In this document: piece by piece, positions 7,344 through 15,009 of the stretch
Position numbering within the stretch: position 1 is the stretch's first letter
How the letters are laid out: each line of letters begins with the position of its first letter
DNA from: Ructibacterium sp965146665
GTDB taxonomy: Bacteria; Bacillota; Clostridia; Monoglobales; Monoglobaceae
Assembly (NCBI GenBank): GCA_965146665.1
Contig: CBCTHE010000012.1
Coordinates: 1 to 64,000 of the forward strand
DNA length: 64,000 nt
Direction of reading: 5' to 3'
Notes under the pieces: model-generated
Seen by the model: the letters and a program-made list of their open reading frames with translations, nothing else
Told to the model about the DNA's origin: nothing
Database searches by the model: none
Made by a program: the position numbers and the translations under genes

Positions 7344-7421
7344 CTCTCCACAGGGTTTTCCACAGGCGTATTCATAGATAACTGTGTATTTCTTGTCGTT
7401 TTCCACATTATTTTATCCACA
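7344..7421 (+). other. Cluster of DnaA-box-like sites
   Basis: A perfect box TTATCCACA lies at 7413-7421. Three degenerate boxes in the same orientation lie at 7344-7352 (CTCTCCACA), 7356-7364 (TTTTCCACA) and 7399-7407 (TTTTCCACA). They sit in the 400-bp gap between the tRNA promoter and the next gene. The rest of 7262-7551 is AT-rich and shows no gene. No origin genes are nearby, so an accessory DnaA-binding or titration site is more likely than oriC. Confidence 0.5.
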
Positions 7422-7551
7422 AATGGGTGTGTATGCGCGCCGCAAATCCACAAGCAAAAAACGATCAGACGTCTAAAATACAACATATTATTTCCTCTTT
7501 ATATCCCGCTCGCCTCCTGCCCAAAACACATCCAAAACGCCCTGACGCAAA

Positions 7552-7585
7552 ATGGACGGGAAAGCGCTTCTGCTTTCCCGTCCAT
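7552..7585 (-). terminator. Terminator of the isomerase-like gene
   Basis: 14-bp stem ATGGACGGGAAAGC / GCTTTCCCGTCCAT with a 6-nt loop, followed on the minus strand by TTTTG. It lies 10 bp after the stop of the leftward gene. Confidence 0.85.
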
Positions 7586-7595
7586 AAAATAACGA

Positions 7596-8429
7596 CTACA
7601 GTCCCAGGCTCTTCAGATATTCACGGCTCATTTTTGCGGCCTCCATGGGAGGACGCTCCGCTGACTGATCCTGTTCCACAATCACAATCTCGGCTCCGGC
7701 CTTTTCCGCCGATTCCAAAATTGCGGGCATATTCTGGATCCCGTGTCCCACCGGCCGGAATTCAAATCCATTGTCTTCTCTGGAAGCCTTTTTCTCCTCT
7801 TGGCCGTCCTTGCCGATCAGGGCATATACAGGACCATTGCCCAGCTTTGTGCAGACGAAATCCTTTAAATGGACGACCTTGATCCGTCCTGCGTACTTCA
7901 TCAGGTATTCAGCAGGGTCATAACCCGCATAGTGAACCCAGCAGGTGTCAATCTGAGGCTGGAGATACTCCGCCGGAATGGTCTCATAAATCCAGTCCAG
8001 CAGGAATTTATCATCAGCCTTGTTAAATTCAAAATCATGATTGTGATAGAGCTGCTGAATTCCGTTTTCCTTCAACAGTTTACCAACCTCTGTGAACATT
8101 TTTACCGTATTGTCCCACTCCGGCGTTCCAGCCAGCTTGTTCACATCAAAATGAGGGATTGCGCAGTACTTTGCCCCGATGGTCTTGAGATAGTCCACAG
8201 CTTTCTGTCCCTCGTCCGCAAACAGCTGCGGTGCCTGATGGACGGAAACACATTCCAGACCATATTTATCAAGCATTTCCCGCACTTCCTCTGCCGTGTG
8301 GTCAAAATAGCCTGCAAACTCCACATAGTCATAACCAATTTCCTTTACCTGCTTCAGCGCCGCATCCATATCCTTTGCCATATCGTCGCGGATCGAATAC
8401 AACTGCAGTCCAACCTTAAAATCCTTCAT
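7596..8429 (-). CDS. Sugar phosphate isomerase/epimerase-like TIM-barrel protein
   Basis: 277 residues of the xylose isomerase-like TIM-barrel superfamily (AP endonuclease family 2 fold). Landmarks: N-terminal KVGLQLYSIRDDM, metal-site candidates E38 in YVEFAGY, YHNHDFEF (about residue 130), DTCWVHYAG (about 160), VVHLKDF (about 185) and EQDQS near the C-terminus. Proteins like this interconvert or dehydrate sugars and inositol derivatives. It is paired with a Gfo/Idh/MocA oxidoreductase upstream, so both probably act on one carbohydrate. The substrate cannot be told from sequence. RBS GGAGGAAAGG. Confidence 0.8.
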   Translation of the reverse strand: MKDFKVGLQLYSIRDDMAKDMDAALKQVKEIGYDYVEFAGYFDHTAEEVREMLDKYGLECVSVHQAPQLFADEGQKAVDYLKTIGAKYCAIPHFDVNKLAGTPEWDNTVKMFTEVGKLLKENGIQQLYHNHDFEFNKADDKFLLDWIYETIPAEYLQPQIDTCWVHYAGYDPAEYLMKYAGRIKVVHLKDFVCTKLGNGPVYALIGKDGQEEKKASREDNGFEFRPVGHGIQNMPAILESAEKAGAEIVIVEQDQSAERPPMEAAKMSREYLKSLGL

Positions 8430-8471
8430 TATCCTTTCCTCCTGTTTTCAATTTAATAAAAGCCCGTCACA

Positions 8472-8535
8472 TTTCGGCGGCGGATAATACCGCCGCCGAA
8501 AAGAATACATGAACCCCGCCGCCTGCAGAGGCGGG
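8472..8535. promoter_or_regulatory. Two strong hairpins between the pair of sugar genes
   Basis: TTTCGGCGGCGG (8472-8483) pairs perfectly with CCGCCGCCGAAA (8490-8501). A second stem, CCCCGCC/GGCGGGG, lies at about 8514-8536. They fill the 121-bp gap between the oxidoreductase and the isomerase-like gene. Without a clear T-run they look like an RNA-stabilising or attenuating spacer rather than a full terminator. Confidence 0.6.
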
Positions 8536-8550
8536 GACATCTTTATTTCC

Positions 8551-9705
8551 CTATATTTCAGGAATTTGAATCTCAATCTCACGGCCGGCGTTGCTGGACT
8601 TCACAATGCCGTCCAGAATGGCCTGATTGTATATAATCTGACTGGTGGGCACCGGTGCGGTTCCGCCGTCCTTCACAGCATCCAGGAAGGAGCGGATCTT
8701 GTCATAGAACAAGCCCTCACCCTGTTTCTTGATGATGGGGATTTCGGTCTCAACCTGCTCGCCCGCGACCTCGTGGTAAATCTTCATTGGACCGCCGACC
8801 GAGCCGTTCCAGCACTCGGTGGACGGAATTCTCAGACTGCCCTCTGTACCCATGATGATGGTATCGCCGGGGGTATCCAGATTCATGGCCCAGGCGATAC
8901 GGAAGTCCAGGATAATGTCGCCCTCCAGACGGATGAACGCCGCGGCGAAATCGTCTACACCGAACTTCTCCGCGTATTCGGGATGGGTGGGATAGTAGCT
9001 GGGCCGGGTGCCAAAATACGCGGATTTGTAGCCGGATACAGTCAGCGGCTTTGGATAGCCGATTGCGTTGAGCACCATATCCAGAGAATAACAGCCAATA
9101 TCCCCCAGCGCGCCGATTCCGCCGGTCGCCGGATCAATAAAGGAGGTGCCGAAGGGTGTGGGAATGCCGCGGCGGCGGCCGCCGCCGGTCTGGATATAGT
9201 AGATCTTACCCAGCTCGCCGGATTCCACAATTTTCTTAATCATCTGCATATTGGGGTCCAGACGGGGCTGGAATCCAATGGATATAATTTTTCCGCTCTC
9301 TTTCTCCGCCCTGCAAATTTCTGCGGCTTCCTCAATGGTCACGCACATGGGCTTTTCCAAAAGGACGTTGACACCCTTTTCCAGTGCATAAACCGCGCAC
9401 TCCGCATGGGTCATATTATATGTACAAATGCTCACCGCGTCCAGTTCCTCTGCATCCAGCATGGACTTGTGGTCAGGGTAGCATCGAACGCCCTCCACTT
9501 CCCATTTCTTAAAGAAAGCCTCCGCCTTTCCGGGAACCAGATCTGCGCCCGCCACAATTTCCACGTCCGGCATTTTCTTGTACTCCAGAATATGAGCGTC
9601 GGCAATCCAACCGGTACCGATGATACCGACCTTCAGCTTCCTGCTTGCGTCAATTACGGTTTCTTCCTGATTTTCCTTAAACTGATTCAAAATATCCTTT
9701 CCCAT
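8551..9705 (-). CDS. Gfo/Idh/MocA-family oxidoreductase
   Basis: 384 residues. A Rossmann domain starts near residue 23 with VGIIGTGWIADAH, followed by the family motif LLEKPM (about residue 116) that places the catalytic Lys. The GFO_IDH_MocA C-terminal domain follows (IGALGDIGCYSLD, about 210-220). The family oxidises or reduces sugars and inositols with NAD(P). It is the first gene of a two-gene operon with the TIM-barrel protein. The extra 20-residue N-terminal lead is unremarkable. RBS AAAGGAG; substrate unknown. Confidence 0.85.
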   Translation of the reverse strand: MGKDILNQFKENQEETVIDASRKLKVGIIGTGWIADAHILEYKKMPDVEIVAGADLVPGKAEAFFKKWEVEGVRCYPDHKSMLDAEELDAVSICTYNMTHAECAVYALEKGVNVLLEKPMCVTIEEAAEICRAEKESGKIISIGFQPRLDPNMQMIKKIVESGELGKIYYIQTGGGRRRGIPTPFGTSFIDPATGGIGALGDIGCYSLDMVLNAIGYPKPLTVSGYKSAYFGTRPSYYPTHPEYAEKFGVDDFAAAFIRLEGDIILDFRIAWAMNLDTPGDTIIMGTEGSLRIPSTECWNGSVGGPMKIYHEVAGEQVETEIPIIKKQGEGLFYDKIRSFLDAVKDGGTAPVPTSQIIYNQAILDGIVKSSNAGREIEIQIPEI

Positions 9706-9871
9706 TTCAATTCTCCTTTACAATTTGATATACCACATCTTTTGCCTTTAGTATAGCACATGGAAATTTTTCTTACTACAAAATCTTTGCAAAAAAGTAT
9801 CAATAATTTGTCATAGTATAGAAAAGAAGTCCGGTACATTCTGAACTGAAAATTGATTTTATACATAAAAA

Positions 9872-9911
9872 GTCTGCCCTGACATCCCACTTTGGCGATG
9901 TCAGGGCAGAC
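9872..9911 (-). terminator. leuS terminator
   Basis: 15-bp perfect stem GTCTGCCCTGACATC / GATGTCAGGGCAGAC with a 10-nt loop. On the minus strand TTTTTATG follows. It lies just after the leuS stop at 9921. Confidence 0.92.
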
Positions 9912-9920
9912 AAGATCCGC

Positions 9921-12395
9921 TCAGCCTTTTACAACAATATTGATCAATTTTTTCGGGACCGCAATGCATTTCACGATCTCTTTTCCGTCAATCAGCGCCT
10001 GTACCTTTTTATTGGCCAGCGCCGCCGCCTTCATCTCGTCCGGTGTCAAATCCGCTGAGATCATCATTTTATCCCGGATTTTTCCGTTGATCTGAAGCAC
10101 AATCTCAACCTCGCTCACCACCAGGGCCGCAGGATCCGCCTTCGGCCAGGGATATTCAGCCAGGTCCTCGCCGCGGCCGGTCATCTCCCACAGCTCAAAG
10201 GCAAGATGGGGCACAAAGGGCGACAGCAACACAATGAGGGTTTCAACCGCCTCGGTGAGAACAGGCTTATGATAGGCTTCTTTGGCCGTGTTTTCTTTAT
10301 AGGCATACAGCGCGTTCACCATTTCCATGATCGAACTGATGGCCGTGTTGAAGCTGAACCGCTCACAGTCCTCGGTCACCTTTTTAATGGAGGCATGCAC
10401 CGCAAAACGCAGCTTTTTTTCATCGGCGCTCAGGCTGTCAGCCTGCACCTTCTCTGCCGTGAGATAAGGAATGAGCTCCTCCACAGCGCGCCACACCCGG
10501 TTCAGGAACCGGAAGGCCCCTTCCACCGCGGTGTCGTTCCAGTCCAGATCCCGCTCCGGCGGCGCCGCAAACAGGATGAACAGCCTTGCGGTATCCGCGC
10601 CGTATTTGGCGATGATCTCCTCCGGACTGACCACGTTGCCCACAGATTTGGACATCTTGGTGCCGTCCTTGAGCACCATTCCCTGGGTCAGGAGGTTGGC
10701 AAAGGGCTCCTCACAGTCCACGTATCCGAAGTCATGCAGCGCCTTTGTGAAAAACCGGGCATAGAGCAGATGCAGAATCGCATGCTCCACACCGCCGATA
10801 TACTGGTCAACATTCATCCAGTAGTCCGCCTTATTTTTATCGAATGGCAGCTGGGTGTTGTGCGGATCCGTATACCGCAGGAAATACCATGAGGAGCACA
10901 CAAAGGTATCCATGGTATCGGTCTCCCGCTTGGCAGGCGCACCGCACTTGGGACAGGTGGTGTTGACAAAATCCGGACACTCGCTGAGCGGGGATTTTCC
11001 CTGTCCTGTAAACTTTACATTTTCAGGCAGCAACACCGGAAGCTGCTCCGCGGGCACTTCCACCGTGCCGCAGTGCGGGCAGTAGACCACCGGAATGGGC
11101 GCGCCCCAATAACGCTGGCGGGAGATCAGCCAGTCTCTGAGCCGGAAGTTCACCTTTCTCTTGCCGATGCCCAGTTCCTCTGCCCGGGCGATCATCCGCT
11201 CCAGGGCTTCTTTGTTGCCAAGACCATTGAATTCACCGGAGTTTTCCATGATACCTTCCGCCGCAAACGCCTCGGTCATGTCCCCGGCCTTCATATTCTG
11301 GCCTTCCGGCTGGATCACAATGCGGATTGGCAGATTATATTTTTTCGCGAACTCAAAATCGCGCTGGTCGTGAGCAGGTACGCCCATAACAATACCGGTT
11401 CCATAATCCAAAAACACATAGTTAGCTAAGTACAGGGGGATCTTTTCGTCTGTAAAGGGATTGATCATATAACAGCCGGTGAATACCCCTTCCTTTTCCG
11501 TGTCTGTGGCAGAGCGGACAATCTCGCTTTGATTCTGAACCTTTTTGATGAATTCACGGCATGCCACTTCCTGGGGCTTGCCGGAAATCAGCCGCTCCAC
11601 AATGGGATGCTCCGGCGCAATCACCATATAGGATACGCCGAAAACGGTATCCGGACGGGTGGTGTAGACCGTCAGCGCCTCGTCTGTGCCGTCGATCCTA
11701 AAGTTCATCTCCGCGCCTTCGCTTCGGCCAATCCAGTTGGCCTGCATGGATTTGACCTTGTCCGGCCATCCATCCAGCTTATCAATATCGTCCAGCAGGC
11801 GCTGAGCATAGTCGGTGATCTTAAAGAACCACTGTTCCAGATCCTTTTTTCCCACCTCGCTCTTACAGCGCTCACATTTCCCATTGACCACCTGTTCATT
11901 GGCCAAAACGGTCTGACAGGACGGACACCAGTTCACAAAGGATTTCTTCTTATAGGCCAGGCCGTGCTGATAGAGCTGAAGAAACATCCACTGGGTGAAT
12001 TTATAGTAATCCGGCTTTGCCGTGGCCACCTCCCGGCTCCAGTCATAGCTGAATCCAAGGCGCCTGAGCTGGTCCCGCATATTGTCAATGTTGGACCAGG
12101 TCCAGTCTGCCGGCGGCGTACCGTGCTTGATTGCGGCATTCTCCGCCGGGAGTCCAAAGGAATCCCAGCCCATGGGATGCAGGACATTGAACCCCTGCAT
12201 TTTTTTATAGCGCGCCACCACATCGCCGATGGAATAGTTCCGCACATGGCCCATATGCAGGTTTCCTGAGGGATACGGAAACATTTCCAAAGCGTAGTAC
12301 TTTGGTTTGTCCGGCTTCTCCTCAATGTGGAACGCGTCTTCATCGGCCCATTTTTTCTGCCACTTTTCCTCAATGTCTTTAAATTCATATCTCAT
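9921..12395 (-). CDS. leuS: Leucyl-tRNA synthetase
   Basis: 824 residues; charges tRNA-Leu in the cytoplasm. The class I signature PSGNLHMGH lies near residue 42. The editing (CP1) domain contains TTRPDTVFG and a DYGTGIVMGVPAHD stretch. KMSKS lies near residue 582 (DGTKMSKSVGNVV), with the anticodon-binding domain after. Length and order are normal for bacterial LeuRS. Leftward, with its own terminator; rsfS lies upstream by 96 bp. No T-box leader is evident in that gap. Confidence 0.97.
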   Translation of the reverse strand: MRYEFKDIEEKWQKKWADEDAFHIEEKPDKPKYYALEMFPYPSGNLHMGHVRNYSIGDVVARYKKMQGFNVLHPMGWDSFGLPAENAAIKHGTPPADWTWSNIDNMRDQLRRLGFSYDWSREVATAKPDYYKFTQWMFLQLYQHGLAYKKKSFVNWCPSCQTVLANEQVVNGKCERCKSEVGKKDLEQWFFKITDYAQRLLDDIDKLDGWPDKVKSMQANWIGRSEGAEMNFRIDGTDEALTVYTTRPDTVFGVSYMVIAPEHPIVERLISGKPQEVACREFIKKVQNQSEIVRSATDTEKEGVFTGCYMINPFTDEKIPLYLANYVFLDYGTGIVMGVPAHDQRDFEFAKKYNLPIRIVIQPEGQNMKAGDMTEAFAAEGIMENSGEFNGLGNKEALERMIARAEELGIGKRKVNFRLRDWLISRQRYWGAPIPVVYCPHCGTVEVPAEQLPVLLPENVKFTGQGKSPLSECPDFVNTTCPKCGAPAKRETDTMDTFVCSSWYFLRYTDPHNTQLPFDKNKADYWMNVDQYIGGVEHAILHLLYARFFTKALHDFGYVDCEEPFANLLTQGMVLKDGTKMSKSVGNVVSPEEIIAKYGADTARLFILFAAPPERDLDWNDTAVEGAFRFLNRVWRAVEELIPYLTAEKVQADSLSADEKKLRFAVHASIKKVTEDCERFSFNTAISSIMEMVNALYAYKENTAKEAYHKPVLTEAVETLIVLLSPFVPHLAFELWEMTGRGEDLAEYPWPKADPAALVVSEVEIVLQINGKIRDKMMISADLTPDEMKAAALANKKVQALIDGKEIVKCIAVPKKLINIVVKG

Positions 12396-12491
12396 TGGAT
12401 TGTCCTCCGTTTACACAAAAATTTCTCGGCTGCCCCGTATCTTTCGCAGCGGACACAGGACAAAGCGCCGGATCAGAACCCGCAGGCTGAA

Positions 12492-12848
12492 TCAGTTCTG
12501 CGCCGGGTTCATTTCGACCCGGCCTGCATCCTGCCAGATTCGCTCCAGATTATAAAAATCCCGGGTCTCACTCTGGAATATATGCACAATGGCGTCGTCA
12601 TATCCCAAAAGCACCCATTCACCGGCGCGGTAGCCCTCCTTGTTAACGGGATGAATCCCCCGCTTGCCAAGCTCGTCCTCCACATGGTCACAAAGCGCCT
12701 GAACCTGCCGGTCAGAGCCGCCGGTCGCCAGGATGAAATAGTCCGCCAAGGTGGTCAGGCTGCTTACATCCAGCACCTCAATATCCCTTGCCTTCTTATC
12801 GTCCAGCGCCTTGAATATCGTATTCACCGTCTCATTTTTACAAGCCAT
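12492..12848 (-). CDS. rsfS: Ribosomal silencing factor RsfS
   Basis: 118 residues of the Iojap/RsfS family, which binds L14 on the 50S subunit and blocks subunit joining in starvation. Motifs: KKARDIEVLDVS, LADYFILATGGSDRQVQAL and GEWVLLGYDDAIVHIF. I chose the second ATG (12848) because AAGGAG lies seven bases before it, while the ATG at 12854 is too close. It follows yqeK and the LCP gene, the usual Firmicute neighbourhood. Confidence 0.92.
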   Translation of the reverse strand: MACKNETVNTIFKALDDKKARDIEVLDVSSLTTLADYFILATGGSDRQVQALCDHVEDELGKRGIHPVNKEGYRAGEWVLLGYDDAIVHIFQSETRDFYNLERIWQDAGRVEMNPAQN

Positions 12849-12864
12849 ACACATACTCCTTTAT

Positions 12865-13755
12865 TTATTCACCGGCATCCAGCACAAAGTGCTCCTGCAC
12901 CAGTTTTTTCGTCGCCGTTTTGTCATGGACAAAATAGGAAACACCGCCAATGTATTTCCCCTCGCCCGGGACAGAATAGATACTGACATGATCCTTCCCA
13001 ATCAGCATCACATCCTTCATCAGCCCCAGGATTTCACCTGCCGTGAAGTCGGTCTCCGTGTTCTTTTTCACTGCGGAAAACACCGCCGGAGCCCGCACGA
13101 TCCCCACTGGGGACAGCAGTTTCTTGGCCACCGCGTTATAGAGCTCTTTCTGGGCTGTAAGCCGCCCAATGTCACCGTCCGGATAACCGGTTCCGTCATT
13201 GCCTTTGCGGTAGCGCATAAACATCTCCGCCTTTTCGCCGTCCAGCTTCTGCTTTCCGGGCTGCAGGTCAATGACCAGATCCTGTGCCGGGTCATTGTAT
13301 TCCATCCGGATTGGGACATCCACGGTCACGCCGCCCACCGCGTCCACAATATCCTGAAATCCGTCAAAGCTCACCATGGCATAGTGCTCCGGACGGAGTC
13401 CCGTCACCTGCTCGATCTCTTTGCTCATCACATCGAAGCCTGAGTAGTAAGCGGAGTTGATCTTTTTGTCGCTGCGCTTGTTTTCAATTTTGGTATCCCG
13501 GGGGATCTGAAGGACATTGACCGCCTTGTCCCGCCGATTCACCTGACAGAGCAGGATCAGATCCGTCCTGTATCCATCCTCGTCTACACCGGCTACCACA
13601 AATGTCTTCACCGAATCACTCCCGCCCTTGCTGTTGCCGAAAAAGCTGAACGGCTCTCCGGTCTGCAGGGCGATAATAAAATTATAAAACATCCAGATTA
13701 CCACCAGAATCGTCACGACGACAATGATAAACCGGACTGGGGATTTGAGTTTCAT
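12865..13755 (-). CDS. LytR-CpsA-Psr family cell-wall ligase
   Basis: 296 residues. One N-terminal membrane helix (residues 7-29) is followed by an extracellular LCP domain: AGVDEDGYRTDLILL, NVLQIPRDTKIE, INSAYY, VSFDGFQDIVDAVGGVTVDVP and AEMFMRYRKGN-type DxxR-like segment. LCP proteins transfer undecaprenyl-linked glycopolymers to peptidoglycan. wecA/tagO-like and wecB genes are in this window (26041-28261) and could supply such a polymer. It lies 20 bp after yqeK in the same transcript. Confidence 0.9.
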   Translation of the reverse strand: MKLKSPVRFIIVVVTILVVIWMFYNFIIALQTGEPFSFFGNSKGGSDSVKTFVVAGVDEDGYRTDLILLCQVNRRDKAVNVLQIPRDTKIENKRSDKKINSAYYSGFDVMSKEIEQVTGLRPEHYAMVSFDGFQDIVDAVGGVTVDVPIRMEYNDPAQDLVIDLQPGKQKLDGEKAEMFMRYRKGNDGTGYPDGDIGRLTAQKELYNAVAKKLLSPVGIVRAPAVFSAVKKNTETDFTAGEILGLMKDVMLIGKDHVSIYSVPGEGKYIGGVSYFVHDKTATKKLVQEHFVLDAGE

Positions 13756-13775
13756 ATGCGCTCCTTTCAGGAAGT

Positions 13776-14351
13776 TTACTGGTCCCGCCGAACCAACAGG
13801 TCATTACGGCAATGCACCGTGTCAGGATGGATGGTCTTCCCCTGCTCTACCAGATCACAAATGGTAAAGTCGATCCCCTGAATGATTGCCGCGTCCATGT
13901 CGCGGCAGGTCAGCTCCCGCAGCTGGTCCACTCCCTCAAAGTCACGTCCGGGCTCTATGTAGTCCGCAATGTAGACGATTTTTGACAGCAGACTCATATT
14001 GGCCTTCCCGGTGGTGTGATAGCGGATGGCATCCAGCACCTCCGGATCGTAAATATCAAATTCGCTCTGGGCCATACAGGCCCCCAGAGGGCCGTGCAGC
14101 AGGCGCGGCATTTTAAGGGACATGGCGTCCGCTGTGATGCCGTAGCGCTCCTTCAGGATCCCCGCCGCGTCCTCTGGCTCGACCTCCTTGCCGCAGTCGT
14201 GCACAAGACCGGCCAGATACGCCTTTTCCTCGTCTGCACCATAGTGCCGGGCCAGCCGCGCCGCCGTCTCTGCCACGCCCAGGGAATGCTGGTAACGCTT
14301 TGGGCTCAGCATTCCCTGCAGATAATTCTTGATTTTTGTCGTCTCCATCAT
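13776..14351 (-). CDS. yqeK: YqeK-family HD phosphohydrolase
   Basis: 191 residues with an HD domain: QHSLGVAETAARLARHYG, then YLAGLVHDCGKE (metal-binding HD pair) and a later RYHTTG. YqeK enzymes hydrolyse symmetrical Ap4A-type dinucleotides to ADP. In Firmicutes the gene lies between nadD and rsfS or LCP, exactly as here. Two adjacent ATG codons are possible starts (14351, 14348). Confidence 0.92.
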   Translation of the reverse strand: MMETTKIKNYLQGMLSPKRYQHSLGVAETAARLARHYGADEEKAYLAGLVHDCGKEVEPEDAAGILKERYGITADAMSLKMPRLLHGPLGACMAQSEFDIYDPEVLDAIRYHTTGKANMSLLSKIVYIADYIEPGRDFEGVDQLRELTCRDMDAAIIQGIDFTICDLVEQGKTIHPDTVHCRNDLLVRRDQ

Positions 14352-14391
14352 AAAGGGGATTCCTCTTTTCTGTCAGGTTTGTTTCCCATTC

Positions 14392-15003
14392 TCAATTCCG
14401 GTAAATCCGCTTTTCCTCCATATATGCCAAAACTTCGCCCCGTACAAGGTATCGGACCGAAAGGCCGCGGCGGAACCGCTCCCGTATCTCGGTGGAGGAC
14501 ACGGCAATCAGCGGCATGTGGACAACCTGAATCCGCGCGCCGAAGCGCGTCTCCAGCTCGTGCTTTTTCCGCTCAATCCTTTCCATGGAATAGCCCATAC
14601 GGTTCACTGCCGCAACCGTACAGGCCCGAAAGATACGCGCGGGCTCCCGCCAGCGCTCCATATAATCCAGGGAATCCGCGCCCGCGATAAAGGTAAACGC
14701 GCAGTCCGGATGCCGGGCCGTGAGTTTTTCCAGCGTTTCAAAGGTATAGCTGTATCCGCCGCTCTCCGCCTCAATGGGATCCACGGAAAACTTTGGATTA
14801 TCCCGGACGGCCAGCCGCACCATGGCAAGCCTGTCCTCAGGCGGCGCCGTCTGGGAGCTGTCCTTGTGAGGAATCTTTCCGGTGGGAATAAACCACACCG
14901 CCTCCAGCTCCAGCTTTTCCCGGACATATTCCGCCATGGCCAGATGCCCCACATGGGGGGGATCAAAGGTCCCCCCCATGATACCAATCTTTCTTTGCCC
15001 CAT
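14392..15003 (-). CDS. nadD: Nicotinate-nucleotide adenylyltransferase
   Basis: 203 residues. Catalyses NaMN + ATP to deamido-NAD in NAD synthesis. GIMGGTFDPPHVGHL carries the nucleotidyltransferase HxGH motif near residue 20. AVSSTEIRERFRRG near residue 170 is the ISSTxIR signature. Length is normal. It lies between the zinc-ribbon protein (7-bp gap) and yqeK. Confidence 0.95.
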   Translation of the reverse strand: MGQRKIGIMGGTFDPPHVGHLAMAEYVREKLELEAVWFIPTGKIPHKDSSQTAPPEDRLAMVRLAVRDNPKFSVDPIEAESGGYSYTFETLEKLTARHPDCAFTFIAGADSLDYMERWREPARIFRACTVAAVNRMGYSMERIERKKHELETRFGARIQVVHMPLIAVSSTEIRERFRRGLSVRYLVRGEVLAYMEEKRIYRN

Positions 15004-15009
15004 AACGGA

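Noticed and set aside
7344..7421. Reading the DnaA-box cluster as oriC
   Set aside because: No dnaA, dnaN, recF, rpmH or gyr genes nearby, and only one of the boxes is perfect.
8509..9756. Long plus-strand open frame (about 415 codons) opposite the Gfo/Idh/MocA gene
   Set aside because: Antisense frame of a GC-rich gene; no RBS, no family motifs, while the minus strand encodes a clear oxidoreductase.
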